Below, piece after piece: positions 39,674 to 48,048 of a DNA stretch of 64,000 nt. The notes under the pieces were generated by a model, which was given only the letters and a program-made list of their open reading frames with translations, did not search any database and was not told the origin of the DNA. The position numbers were made by a program, and so were the translations under genes. Source of the stretch: DSVQ01 sp964484765 (lineage in GTDB: Bacteria > Planctomycetota > Planctomycetia > Planctomycetales > Planctomycetaceae); contig CAZAGI010000025.1 of the NCBI GenBank assembly GCA_964484765.1, forward strand, positions 24,724-88,723, read 5' to 3'. The stretch's first letter is position 1. Each line of letters opens with the position of its first letter.

Positions 39674-40285
39674 ATGCACCCGGGTGAAACTCCGGTGACG
39701 AAATGGTTGCGGGCTTTGGAAGCCGGCGACGATCGCGCCGCGCAGCAGCTTTGGGACGTGTTTTTTGAACGCCTGGTCCGTCTCGTTCAGCAGCGTCTAC
39801 GCACCAACCACTACCGGGGAACTGACGCCGAAGATGTCGCACTGAGTGCCTTCGCCAGTTTTTGCCGCGGGGTGGAAAACCAGCGCTTTCCCGAGCTGAG
39901 CGACCGGCAGAGTTTATGGCGACTACTCGTCAGCATCACGATCCACAAGGTGCTGCACCTACAGCGCGATCAGAATCGACTCAAACGCGGGGGACAATTC
40001 CGCCAGCAGGAATCGTCCGGCGATTCGGTAGACGGGGCTTCCATCGTTGAGCAAATCGTGAGTCGTGAGCCGACTCCCGAATTCGCCGTTCAAGTGGGCG
40101 AGCAGTATGACCGCTGGATGAAGGCCCTCGGCAGCGAGGAACTCATCCGGCTGGCGGAATGGAAGCTCGAAGGCTTTACAAACGAAGAAATCGCGGCGAA
40201 ATGGGGCCGAACCACGCGCACGGTGGAACGCAAGTTGAATCTGATCCGCAAGATTCTAATTCACGACCTACCCGCGGACGAATGA
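39674..40285 (+). CDS. ECF-type RNA polymerase sigma factor (locus B)
   Basis: The 203-residue protein has sigma region 2 at ~5-85 ('ALEAGDDRAAQQLWDVFFERLV', 'TDAEDVALSAFASFCRGV' in pieces). A linker rich in charged residues follows, then region 4 at ~145-200 with HTH 'TNEEIAAKWGRTTRTVERKL'. It resembles the locus A sigma factor in layout but is clearly diverged. It is transcribed divergently from the giant kinase over a shared 234-bp region, and no anti-sigma gene is present. Control through phosphorylation or docking by the kinase is the natural hypothesis for this planctomycete arrangement. Confidence 0.93.
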   Translation: MHPGETPVTKWLRALEAGDDRAAQQLWDVFFERLVRLVQQRLRTNHYRGTDAEDVALSAFASFCRGVENQRFPELSDRQSLWRLLVSITIHKVLHLQRDQNRLKRGGQFRQQESSGDSVDGASIVEQIVSREPTPEFAVQVGEQYDRWMKALGSEELIRLAEWKLEGFTNEEIAAKWGRTTRTVERKLNLIRKILIHDLPADE

Positions 40286-40701
40286 GCGCCTGATGGTTCG
40301 TGCGGAATGATATTTGTCAGTATCGATTCCGCCTGATGTCTGTTCGATCCGCGCCTATCTCTGATCCCATGTCCAGAATGGATTTGGGATTTTTTGTTGT
40401 TGACGGAACAAAAACTCTCACGTTTTCGTTCACGGACACATCAGCCCGTGGAGATGCGGAATACACGCGACGGTGATCCGCTTTACCGAGAAGAAGTCGC
40501 AAGCCCATAACGGCCGAACGCTCGACGTGCCATCTTTTCCGATGGGGAACTCCTTTTTTCAATCATTCTTGTTGCTGTGGAGGTCTCTTTGGCCTCAGCA
40601 GGTTTCGGCATGGTTCATTGACGGTCCGCAAGTCAATGAGACCGATGGTGTTCGTTTCGTGTGTCGCTCTCTCGTTCTTCCCTTCTTTTTGGAGCGGTTC
40701 C
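40286..40701 (+). other. Intergenic region (416 bp) upstream of the LEPR-type surface protein
   Basis: No supportable gene. A perfect 8-bp A/T-rich hairpin lies at 40391-40398 and 40407-40414 with an 8-base loop containing TTGAC. Because its arms are T-run and A-run it could act as a bidirectional transcription stop behind the sigma gene. The promoter of the downstream gene should also lie here, but I could not define it. Confidence 0.4.
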
Positions 40702-42135
40702 ATGCTCGATGTCTTTTTGAAAATGTTCTGCGGGCGTGCATCTCGTCAACGCCATCCCCGACAACGCCGTCCACAGAGGCTGTCGCAACAGGTGCAAGCC
40801 TGCGAGGTGCGTCTGTTGCTGTCCGCCGTCGATGTGACGACGACACCGGGCCCAGCGGGTTCCGTCAAAGTCACCTTTGACGGAACCGATGCCGATGATC
40901 AGGTTCTTCTGGGAGCGCACTATCAAACGGGATTGCTGACGGCCTACAGTTTCAACGGCACCACGTTCCGGTTGAATGGCGGACCGGAGGTCAACGAGCT
41001 CGTCTTTACAAGCATCTCGGACGTGACGTTCAATCTTAACGGGGGCAGTGATGTTGCCTCCGTGTTCACGACTTCGCTGAGGGATGTGAATTTCAATCTT
41101 GGTTCCGGTGACGACTCCGCATTCATTGTCGACGTGAATGCCCGTGATGTCACCATTCATGATGGTGCCGGCGACTTTGAGCAGAACGGCTACTACATTC
41201 AGACTTTCGCTTCCTCGTTTGACCTGAGAAACATTGAGGCGGAGTTCGATCGCGGAATCTCGCAAGTCAACGTCCAGGCTTTTTCGGGACACACGATCGA
41301 GCTGGGGAAAGTGACGATTTCCGGGCAGAACGTCCAGAACGTGGGCTTCTCAGCCAACGCTGACGCAGACAGTCACATCCTGATTACGGGCGACGTGAAG
41401 CTGGACGTCGATCCCGCATTTTTCGGCGTGGCAAGTCTCTCGCTGGGAACGCAGCAGTCGTTCTCCGGTAACCCCGGGACTGTCGTCTTGCGAAAAGACA
41501 TTGAACTGCGCGCCCCCGGTGGAACAATGGCCGTCAACGGCAACACCAGTGTCCACGGCAAGACGGACTTCATTACGACGGGCTTCTCCAGCGATCGGGT
41601 GAATGTCGATAGTGGAGCGCCCGTGTTCGAAGGGAAGGTGACCATCAACACGGGTGAAGGCGATGACTTCATTCTGATGGAAAAATTCGATCCGTTGGCT
41701 CCCGCAGCCGAGTTCCACGCTAAAGTCGACATTTCCACCGGTGGAGGAAACGACATTGTCAACATCGGTCCCGCGATCATTGAAGGGGCGTTGACCGTTG
41801 ATCTGGGAACCAGCAGTCCGTCTGGCCCGTTCGGAGTCGACAATATGCGTCTGGGAGCGGTCGATATCGGCGGCAAGCTGGATGTGGTGACGTTGGGAGA
41901 AGCCGTCGTGATTGTCGATCCCCCGGCCACCGGCGAGGCTCGCTTTCGCAAGGATGCCAGCTTCACTCTGGGGGCGGGTCGCGTCTTTATCGAAAGTTCG
42001 GACTCAAACGTCATCTTCGACAAGAAGCAGATCTTCGTTGGTGATCCCAACCGCATCCAGGTCCACTACATCGGCAACGTGACCGCCGATTTGACGAAAC
42101 GCAAACTGATCAACGCAGATCTGTTTACCGCGTAA
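40702..42135 (+). CDS. Exported surface protein with LEPR-xLL-like N-terminus and repetitive beta structure
   Basis: The ATG at 40702 is chosen because GGAG lies 7 bases upstream; the frame runs back to a TTG at 40618. The 477-residue product begins with a very basic segment ending 'CEVRLLLSA' (residues 34-42). This corresponds to the 'LEPRxLLSA' signature found at the N-termini of large secreted planctomycete proteins and thought to direct export. The rest is Gly/Asp/Asn-rich with recurring 'VTFNLNGGSD', 'VNFNLGSGDDSA', 'VTINTGEGDD' and 'VDISTGGGND'. These short beta turns suggest a right-handed beta-helix or calcium-binding surface structure. No catalytic motif is seen. It converges on the M56 sensor gene over a hairpin. 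Confidence 0.85.
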   Translation: MLDVFLKMFCGRASRQRHPRQRRPQRLSQQVQACEVRLLLSAVDVTTTPGPAGSVKVTFDGTDADDQVLLGAHYQTGLLTAYSFNGTTFRLNGGPEVNELVFTSISDVTFNLNGGSDVASVFTTSLRDVNFNLGSGDDSAFIVDVNARDVTIHDGAGDFEQNGYYIQTFASSFDLRNIEAEFDRGISQVNVQAFSGHTIELGKVTISGQNVQNVGFSANADADSHILITGDVKLDVDPAFFGVASLSLGTQQSFSGNPGTVVLRKDIELRAPGGTMAVNGNTSVHGKTDFITTGFSSDRVNVDSGAPVFEGKVTINTGEGDDFILMEKFDPLAPAAEFHAKVDISTGGGNDIVNIGPAIIEGALTVDLGTSSPSGPFGVDNMRLGAVDIGGKLDVVTLGEAVVIVDPPATGEARFRKDASFTLGAGRVFIESSDSNVIFDKKQIFVGDPNRIQVHYIGNVTADLTKRKLINADLFTA

Positions 42136-42296
42136 CTGACCATCGCCAGAGTCTCTGGCCGATCGCTCGATAATTAGTGGTTTCGCCGGAAAGTTTCAGG
42201 ATGTGTCTCACACGGCGTGAAGGGCGACCGCATTCACTTCGAGTTGGCACGATCCCGAGTGCTGCGTGATCGAGGTGGACGATGCTTCACTGCGAT

Positions 42297-42330
42297 GGTG
42301 CTGGTTGACCACAAACGATCAACCAGCACC
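42297..42330. terminator. Hairpin between convergent genes, likely bidirectional terminator
   Basis: A perfect 12-bp inverted repeat (42297-42308 with 42319-42330, loop of 10 bases) lies between the stop codons of the convergent surface-protein and M56-sensor genes. There is no long T-run on either side, so Rho-independent termination is inferred from position and stem quality only. Confidence 0.55.
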
Positions 42331-42346
42331 ACGCGGGTGAGGGCGG

Positions 42347-44656
42347 CTACTCCACAAACCGAAGCCGCACGCCGTCGATGACGGCACCGCGCCCCGTTTC
42401 GGCGGTATGTTCCAGGCGTTCGAGACGGTAGCTCATCCGATAGCTGCCGTAGGGGCTCGATTCCACGCCGTTCTTGGCGCCGCCGGCGTACTGGTCCTGG
42501 CCGGGCAACAAGGTGACTTTCACAAAAGCGGACTCGCCCCCTTTGAGCACGCCGGCGTGAACCGCGGCGGCATCGAGGCTGGAATCGGCCGTGTAGATGC
42601 CATCGCCCCAGACGGCTCCCGACAGTTTCCCTTCCAAGGCCACGATCAGGGATGTGCCCGGCTGGATTTGGGCTTGGCCCGTGAACATGTCCACGGTCAG
42701 GTATGCGGAATAATTAGCGCCGAGTGCTGATCGGCTCGTCAGGTATGGGGCGTCGGGCATTTCGGCGAGTGGAGCCAGCGTGTAGCTTCCACCGAAACTG
42801 CTGAAGTCGGCCGATGTGACACCATTCCGGCTACAGCCCGTAAAACGCTCGCCGGGACCAGCAAACTTGACCACGATGTCCGCGGACTCACCAACTTTGA
42901 CCAGCCCGGCATGTACCGCCGCAGCGCTGACCGCGGAGTCATCGGTATATGGCCCTGATCCCCAGACCGACCCTTCCGCGGCACCGGTCACTTTGAGTCG
43001 CACGGCGAGGGAACCGTATCCGCGGAAGCTGCCGAGGAGATCTTTCGGTTCCGTGCGCAAATTGTAGTGACCCCAAACTCTGGAATACCCCACTCGCGCT
43101 GGTGTTGACGTCGTTGTCGATGTCGTCGCGGGAATGGATGCGCCCAAAGCCGCCAATGCTTCCTGTAGGGCCTGGGCATCCGCGGAGCGTTCGTCGGCGA
43201 GAGCGGTGTAATACATCGCCGTCAGCCGCAGGATAGATTGCTGGCGCGTAGGTTGCGTCCGCGCGGCCCGCAGACTGCTGTAGGCCATCGCCCTTTTCTC
43301 CGCAAGGGCCGCGTCCTCATTATTCCGATCAAAGATCAGGAGGCTCTCACCCGTCGTTCCAACCGCCGGGGGATCCTGACCGGGAACAGTAGCAGACTGT
43401 GCCGACACGGGTGCTCCCAACCCCGAACCGGCGGCTGGTGCTTCCCCGACTGCGGCCGCCGTTGCCTCCGACCCAACGACGATGTCTCCGACAACGAACT
43501 CGTCACCAGCGATGACATCCTCCCCGGCGGTCGTCCATGCCGGCAGCGTTGCCAACCCCGCCAGCACGACCAGCGTCACCACTTTCCACGGCACGCGCCG
43601 CGAGACATTCTCCGTCAGCATCATGGTCAATCTCCTTTGAAAAGCGTCGTGAGAACCCCGCCAGCCCAACACCGGCAGCGGCATCTCGGACTTCGGTCCG
43701 GTCGACAACTCCAAAAACATCTCGGCATATTCACGGTGGTCGATGCGGGTGAGCGTCAGCGCGACCGCATCGCAGACTTGCTCGCTCGCTTCCCAGAACT
43801 TCCGCCGCGCGAACCAGCAGAGCGGATTCCACCACCACACCACCCGCGCGACGAGGTCTGCCCATTGCCACCAGTGATCGAACTGTCGCACATGCGCCAG
43901 CTCGTGAGCCATAATTCCGCGCAGCCGATCGGTCGCGGCTCCAGCGATCAACGCAGCCGGCCAGATCAGCCGTGTACGTCCGATGCAGCAGACGAAGGGT
44001 GTATCGATGCCGTCGACAACTTCCACGGAGAGCGGCCGCAGCCCCAGTTCCCGAGCCACGTCGCGCGACAAAGTTACGAGACGCTGCGGCGCAGACCGCG
44101 CACTACGCAACCGTTTTCGGAGCATCCATAATCGGAATGTGAGCCACATGAGCGAGATGAGGCTTCCCGCTCCCCAGACGCTCTGAAGAAGACGCGGCCA
44201 ACCGGGCCAATGAAGAACAGATCCCCAAGAATTCGTAAGCGACAGTTCGCCGATGGGTTCTGGTTTCGGCAAAGATGCGGCAACCTCGGTCGGAGACGTG
44301 TCGGATTCTGGCAGAACGATTTCAGGCTGTGATGGAACGAAATCTCCCACAGGCACAACGGACAGGGCATCGACGGCCAGGACAGGCGGCGTATCAGGCT
44401 CAAGCGGCAGTGAGGGCGGAGTCGGCGGTACGAATTCAATAACATTGGCCGGTTTGGGAATCAGCGCTGTAATTTCCGGCCAGCTCATCACCGGCGGTGC
44501 CAGAAACCGGCACAACACCAGCCCCCACACCAGACGTCGGACCGCGGGATAATTCTGCAGCGGCCGCTCCAGCAGCCAGACGACCAACACCAGCAACGCC
44601 GTGATCCCCAGCGTCTCCAGGCCCCAGATCAGCAGCGTCGTTCCGAAGACCGTCAT
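42347..44656 (-). CDS. BlaR1/MecR1-like M56 metallopeptidase sensor with tandem LCCL-like domains
   Basis: The 769-residue product starts with several transmembrane helices flanking an M56 peptidase domain. The gluzincin motif 'HELAH' (H251-E252-x-x-H255) is intact, followed by 'WWNPLCWFARRKFWEASEQVCD'-type M56 sequence around 272-295. A single TM helix near 355-375 leads to a presumably extracytoplasmic part. In BlaR1 and MecR1 that part is a penicillin-binding domain. Here it is two copies of a ~75-residue module at ~549-627 and ~669-742: 'VWGSGPYTDDSAVSAAAVHAG' (split) with 'NGVTS', and 'VWGDGIYTADSSLDAAAVHAG' (split) with 'NGVESS'. The pattern matches LCCL domains, without the eukaryotic cysteines. 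It overlaps the repressor gene stop by 4 bp (ATGA), so the pair is a BlaR1/BlaI-type switch. Confidence 0.9.
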   Translation of the reverse strand: MTVFGTTLLIWGLETLGITALLVLVVWLLERPLQNYPAVRRLVWGLVLCRFLAPPVMSWPEITALIPKPANVIEFVPPTPPSLPLEPDTPPVLAVDALSVVPVGDFVPSQPEIVLPESDTSPTEVAASLPKPEPIGELSLTNSWGSVLHWPGWPRLLQSVWGAGSLISLMWLTFRLWMLRKRLRSARSAPQRLVTLSRDVARELGLRPLSVEVVDGIDTPFVCCIGRTRLIWPAALIAGAATDRLRGIMAHELAHVRQFDHWWQWADLVARVVWWWNPLCWFARRKFWEASEQVCDAVALTLTRIDHREYAEMFLELSTGPKSEMPLPVLGWRGSHDAFQRRLTMMLTENVSRRVPWKVVTLVVLAGLATLPAWTTAGEDVIAGDEFVVGDIVVGSEATAAAVGEAPAAGSGLGAPVSAQSATVPGQDPPAVGTTGESLLIFDRNNEDAALAEKRAMAYSSLRAARTQPTRQQSILRLTAMYYTALADERSADAQALQEALAALGASIPATTSTTTSTPARVGYSRVWGHYNLRTEPKDLLGSFRGYGSLAVRLKVTGAAEGSVWGSGPYTDDSAVSAAAVHAGLVKVGESADIVVKFAGPGERFTGCSRNGVTSADFSSFGGSYTLAPLAEMPDAPYLTSRSALGANYSAYLTVDMFTGQAQIQPGTSLIVALEGKLSGAVWGDGIYTADSSLDAAAVHAGVLKGGESAFVKVTLLPGQDQYAGGAKNGVESSPYGSYRMSYRLERLEHTAETGRGAVIDGVRLRFVE

Positions 44657-45060
44657 GGCGACCTCCGTTTCTTCCGGTCCTTGTCGAGTCGATCAATCAG
44701 CTCGCGAAACTGTCGGACTTCATCGGCCGTAAACGAGTGCTGTCGCGTGAATGCGGCCATGAGAGGCAACGGATCACCGCCGCTGAGTTCGTCGGCGAGC
44801 TCCAGCATCCGCGAGTGCATCACCTGTTCGCGCGTCACCACCGGATGAAATACGAATGCATGTTGGCTGCGGTCGCTCCGCACGAAGCCCTTCCGCTCCA
44901 GCCGTTGCAGCAGCGTGATCACCGTCGACCGCGACCACTCTTGCCCTGACTCGAGCAGCCAGCCGTGCACATCTTTCACACCGGCGGGTCCGCGGTCCCA
45001 CAAGACCGTCAACACTTCGCGCTCCGCGGCGCTCATCGAAGCCGGCACATTCTCAACCAC
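44653..45060 (-). CDS. BlaI/MecI/CopY-family transcriptional repressor
   Basis: The 135-residue protein starts at GTG 45060, with AAAGGTGG just upstream. It has the penicillinase-repressor layout: an N-terminal winged helix ('AEREVLTVLWDRGPAGVKDVHGWL', then 'WSRSTVITLLQRLERKGFVRSD' in two stretches) and a C-terminal dimerisation helix region. Members of this family repress their own operon and are inactivated by cleavage by the partner M56 peptidase, encoded immediately downstream with a 4-bp overlap. A well-formed promoter carrying a dyad lies at 45086-45132 and is the probable operator. The target genes beyond the operon are unknown; no beta-lactamase is nearby. Confidence 0.94.
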   Translation of the reverse strand: MVENVPASMSAAEREVLTVLWDRGPAGVKDVHGWLLESGQEWSRSTVITLLQRLERKGFVRSDRSQHAFVFHPVVTREQVMHSRMLELADELSGGDPLPLMAAFTRQHSFTADEVRQFRELIDRLDKDRKKRRSP

Positions 45061-45085
45061 GATCCACCTTTCGCGGAGCCAGTAA

Positions 45086-45132
45086 TGTTGACACCGCGTA
45101 GATGATATGGGTCTGTCGACAGTGTGTCAACA
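45086..45132 (-). promoter_or_regulatory. Promoter with dyad operator for the BlaI/M56-LCCL operon
   Basis: On the minus strand TTGACA (45125-45130) is separated by exactly 17 bases from TATCAT (45102-45107), a near-consensus sigma70 promoter about 40 bases before the GTG start. Two further symmetries overlap it. A perfect 9-bp inverted repeat (tgttgacac at 45086-45094 and gtgtcaaca at 45124-45132) brackets the promoter from the -35 to the transcription start. A perfect 10-bp palindrome ctgtcgacag (45113-45122) sits in the spacer. A repressor bound at either would block RNA polymerase, which fits autoregulation by the BlaI-type protein. Confidence 0.7.
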
Positions 45133-45439
45133 TATTTTCAAGAGGAATTCGGCCTTGGGCTGGCACGAGCGGTTGAAGCACAACACCCGTGCCTCCGCAT
45201 GACACTTCCTCCGCATGTTCGGCAAGACGACTGCTATTGGAGTGCGCGCCGATCTGGCGGCGATACACGATCTCGAGCGCGAGGAATTCGGCGAAGGCGC
45301 GTTTGCGCAAATTGCGTTCGTCGCAACACTGTTCTATCGAGCGCAATTGTTGAACCCGATCCGTCGGTTGCATCGTCATCGACACATCCCCACGAGCCAG
45401 ATCCGTCACAAGGTCATACATCAGCGCTACCAGCCGGCT
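45133..45439. other. Intergenic region (307 bp) between the BlaI promoter and the dehydrogenase stop
   Basis: A minus-strand frame crosses this stretch and the promoter, but it has no ribosome site and no recognisable domain, so I do not call it. I see no other structure. Confidence 0.4.
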
Positions 45440-46522
45440 TTATGCGTCGCAAGAGACTCCGACGCGGATGGTGGCGAGGTTCCTGGCGGCGGCGAAGGCT
45501 TCAAGAGCATGGTGAAGCGGGTACCATTGGGATACCAGCTCCGTGAAGGGAGCGGAGTGGTGATGAGCCGCGAGAAATTGCACGGCGGTCAGCAGGTGCC
45601 GCGGCGCGTAGTTGTGGATGCCACGGATCGTGAGATGTCGCCGGACGATTTGCTCGGGAATCCATGCGATCGGAGCATCCGGAAAGACAGCGCCGACGAG
45701 GACCAATGTGGCCCCCATGCGGAGCAACGGCCATGCCAGCTCGAGGGCCGCCGTTTTCCCCGAGAGTTCGATCACGACATCGAACCGACCGTCATGGGAC
45801 AGCGCCTGAGCGGTTGCCGGGAGTTGATCCGGAGACACGGCCTGTGTGGCGCCGAACCGAAGGGCTTGATCACGTCGTTGAGAGACGGGATCGACGCTTA
45901 CGATTGGACCGGCGCCGAGAGCGAGAGCCATGGCACACGCCGTCAGTCCGAGCATGCCAGCTCCGATCACACAGACGCTGCGATCGGTAAGCGTCCCCGC
46001 GGCTTCCATCGCGGCGGCAACGGTCGCGGTGGCGCAACTTGCCGGGCACGCCACCGACAGCGGCAACTCGTCCGGCAGTTTGACAGCGGCGGTGCCTTCC
46101 ACCAGCAGGCAATGTTCGGCCAGTCCCCCCAGCAGTTCGCGACCGGGTCGAAACGCTTCGTGACCGTATTTGGTGCCGTGAAGACACTTCTGCGGCAAGC
46201 CACGTTCGCACATCAAGCAGCGGCCGCAATTGGCAACGATGGCCCACGTGATGCGATCACCGATGGTTATGGGCTGACCGCCAAAATCGTTCCGCGCGGC
46301 GGTCTCACCGAAGGAGGCAATTTCGCCCACGATCTCATGGCCGAGAATCGTGGGCACGGGAACGCTGCGTCGCCCGTCGAAGGAATGGAGGTCACTCCCG
46401 CAAAGAGTGGAACCGAGCACCCGCACCACCATTTCGCCGCCGCGCGGTTGCGGGATCGGAAACGTCTCCGCACGAAGTTCACCAGAGTGACCATCAAAGA
46501 CAACCGCTTTGGAGAGCGTCAT
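45440..46522 (-). CDS. Zinc-dependent alcohol dehydrogenase, phosphonate-catabolism-associated type
   Basis: The 360-residue product begins at the ATG at 46522, which overlaps the stop of the upstream transporter by 4 bp; an upstream extension of the frame lies inside that gene. It is a medium-chain dehydrogenase with catalytic zinc ligands in 'TLCGSDLHSFDG' and 'GHEIVGE', four structural-zinc cysteines in 'CGRCLMCERGLPQKC', and the NAD-binding turn 'VIGAGMLGLTACAMAL'. The family described as 'putative phosphonate catabolism associated alcohol dehydrogenase' has this length and these motifs, and the neighbours (PhnZ-like, FAD oxidoreductase, PhnX) fit it. It probably oxidises or reduces an alcohol/aldehyde intermediate of phosphonate breakdown. 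The exact substrate is not known. Confidence 0.88.
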   Translation of the reverse strand: MTLSKAVVFDGHSGELRAETFPIPQPRGGEMVVRVLGSTLCGSDLHSFDGRRSVPVPTILGHEIVGEIASFGETAARNDFGGQPITIGDRITWAIVANCGRCLMCERGLPQKCLHGTKYGHEAFRPGRELLGGLAEHCLLVEGTAAVKLPDELPLSVACPASCATATVAAAMEAAGTLTDRSVCVIGAGMLGLTACAMALALGAGPIVSVDPVSQRRDQALRFGATQAVSPDQLPATAQALSHDGRFDVVIELSGKTAALELAWPLLRMGATLVLVGAVFPDAPIAWIPEQIVRRHLTIRGIHNYAPRHLLTAVQFLAAHHHSAPFTELVSQWYPLHHALEAFAAARNLATIRVGVSCDA

Positions 46523-47910
46523 TGCGCAGGCTCCGGGACGATGGCCACTTCCGGGATCGGGATTGTTTCTGCAGCCTTCTGAAAGAAATACCAGCCGCTC
46601 ATCGCGAGACATAATCCGCCCAACCCGACGGCGATGCAACTGGCCAGGGTGAGCAGTCCCAGGATGTCGTTCGGTGCCGAACCGAATTTTTTGCCGATCA
46701 ACACGCTGACATAACCGAGATAGCCGATCGAATCCGCGACATACATCAGAAAGCCGATGTTGCCCCGTTCGCGTGTCATGCCGAGCAGGCGTTCAAACAC
46801 GGTGGTGTGAAACGCGACATACGGCAGATACAAACCGAGGCCCAGCAACACCATGAAGGCGAACCCGCTCAATGAGCCGTTATTTCGTAGCAGAATCGCC
46901 GCCGTGAGTAGTCCCAGTCCTGCACCACAGGTGGCCAGCGAGACAAAGAACGCTTTGCGGTTGTCTCGAATCAAAATCGAGGCACCACTGATGGCAAGCA
47001 CACAGAACGCGACAATCATTTCGGAATAGGTAAATGTACTGGGAACAACCGCACTTGAAGAGGCTTTTTCTGAACGCAGTGTCCCGTGTGGAGAAGATTG
47101 AGTCAGACCATTCTCATCACTGCTCAACAAGCTACTCCAGATTTCCGGAGCAAAATCCGCCCGAATGCTCCGCACAATCGTGACCAGCAGGTAGAGAATG
47201 ACGAGGGGGACCAGCCCTGCAGCGTATCGTAGAAAAAAACTCCGGCGATCATGATGACTCATTGTCTGACGCTCATTTCGGGCAACGACGTCATTCGGTG
47301 TCGGCGGGGGGATTCGGGCCAGCATGGCCACACACACACCGAACGGTAGCAGGAACAGCGCGCCAGCCGCGCCCGGCATCCAATCTTCGGGGACGCCGCG
47401 TGCCAGCAGCCACGTCCCGACGGTTTTCGTGAACCCGTCGGCAAGAATGAAGCTCGCGCACAATCCCGCCACCAGCAGTTCCGTCGCGCGGCGTCCTTCC
47501 AGAAATCCCTGCACCAACCCAAAGACCATGCCCAGGGGCAAGCCATTCAACAGCAGACACACAGCATTCCACGGGCGCGGCAAAAGCCCGAACAACAATA
47601 ACGCTCCTTCCGCGATGAGAATCAGCCAGATCATCGTGATGGCGCGGCGTTGGGGAGGCATCTCGGCGATGACTTTGATGCCGATGAACTTCGACAGCAT
47701 GTAACCGGCGACCTGGGATGTCACCAGCATCGTCTTCAAATCGATCCCCCTGACGACAGCGTCATCATAAAGACCGGCTGTGAACGGCTTGCGAAACCCG
47801 TACATGCAGAAATACGCGCCAAAAGCCGCAACCATCGCCCAGATCATCCAGAAAAAGCGATCGGATTCGCTTTCGGCATCGAGAGTCGCCACGAACGCGG
47901 GACTTGACAT
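46519..47910 (-). CDS. DUF5690 / MFS-type membrane transporter
   Basis: The 463-residue product (ATG at 47910; an alternative at 47973 adds 21 residues) has about twelve hydrophobic helices. Residues near the N-terminus read 'FFWMIWAMVAAFGAYFCMYGFRKPF', seen in two overlapping stretches, the signature of the DUF5690 branch of the major facilitator superfamily. It is translationally coupled (ATGA) to the dehydrogenase and divergent from the PhnZ-like/FAD oxidoreductase/PhnX genes. Import of an organophosphonate or export of a product is the likely role. The start was chosen because it begins the helix-proximal part as in homologues and has AAAGAG upstream. Confidence 0.82.
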   Translation of the reverse strand: MSSPAFVATLDAESESDRFFWMIWAMVAAFGAYFCMYGFRKPFTAGLYDDAVVRGIDLKTMLVTSQVAGYMLSKFIGIKVIAEMPPQRRAITMIWLILIAEGALLLFGLLPRPWNAVCLLLNGLPLGMVFGLVQGFLEGRRATELLVAGLCASFILADGFTKTVGTWLLARGVPEDWMPGAAGALFLLPFGVCVAMLARIPPPTPNDVVARNERQTMSHHDRRSFFLRYAAGLVPLVILYLLVTIVRSIRADFAPEIWSSLLSSDENGLTQSSPHGTLRSEKASSSAVVPSTFTYSEMIVAFCVLAISGASILIRDNRKAFFVSLATCGAGLGLLTAAILLRNNGSLSGFAFMVLLGLGLYLPYVAFHTTVFERLLGMTRERGNIGFLMYVADSIGYLGYVSVLIGKKFGSAPNDILGLLTLASCIAVGLGGLCLAMSGWYFFQKAAETIPIPEVAIVPEPAQ

Positions 47911-48048
47911 ACCGTCGCTCTTTGAAAAATACGTGAATTCGATCGGTGGATCGTTCCCGCGACGCTTCATCACGGTCCACGGAGTATACTGTCGCCGCGA
48001 TGACTTTCCGTCGTGTCCCTCGTGAACTTTGTATGTAGGTCACATCCG

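Noticed and set aside
42347..45060. Beta-lactam resistance operon
   Set aside because: BlaI- and M56-type genes are present, but the sensor has no penicillin-binding domain and no beta-lactamase gene lies nearby.
45053..45421. 122-codon minus-strand frame upstream of the BlaI gene
   Set aside because: It runs through the near-consensus promoter and operator and has no ribosome site; the regulatory reading explains the sequence better.
45215..46582. 455-codon plus-strand frame opposite the alcohol dehydrogenase
   Set aside because: The dehydrogenase on the minus strand has intact zinc and NAD motifs; the plus-strand translation is low-complexity Arg/His/Gly and has no domain.
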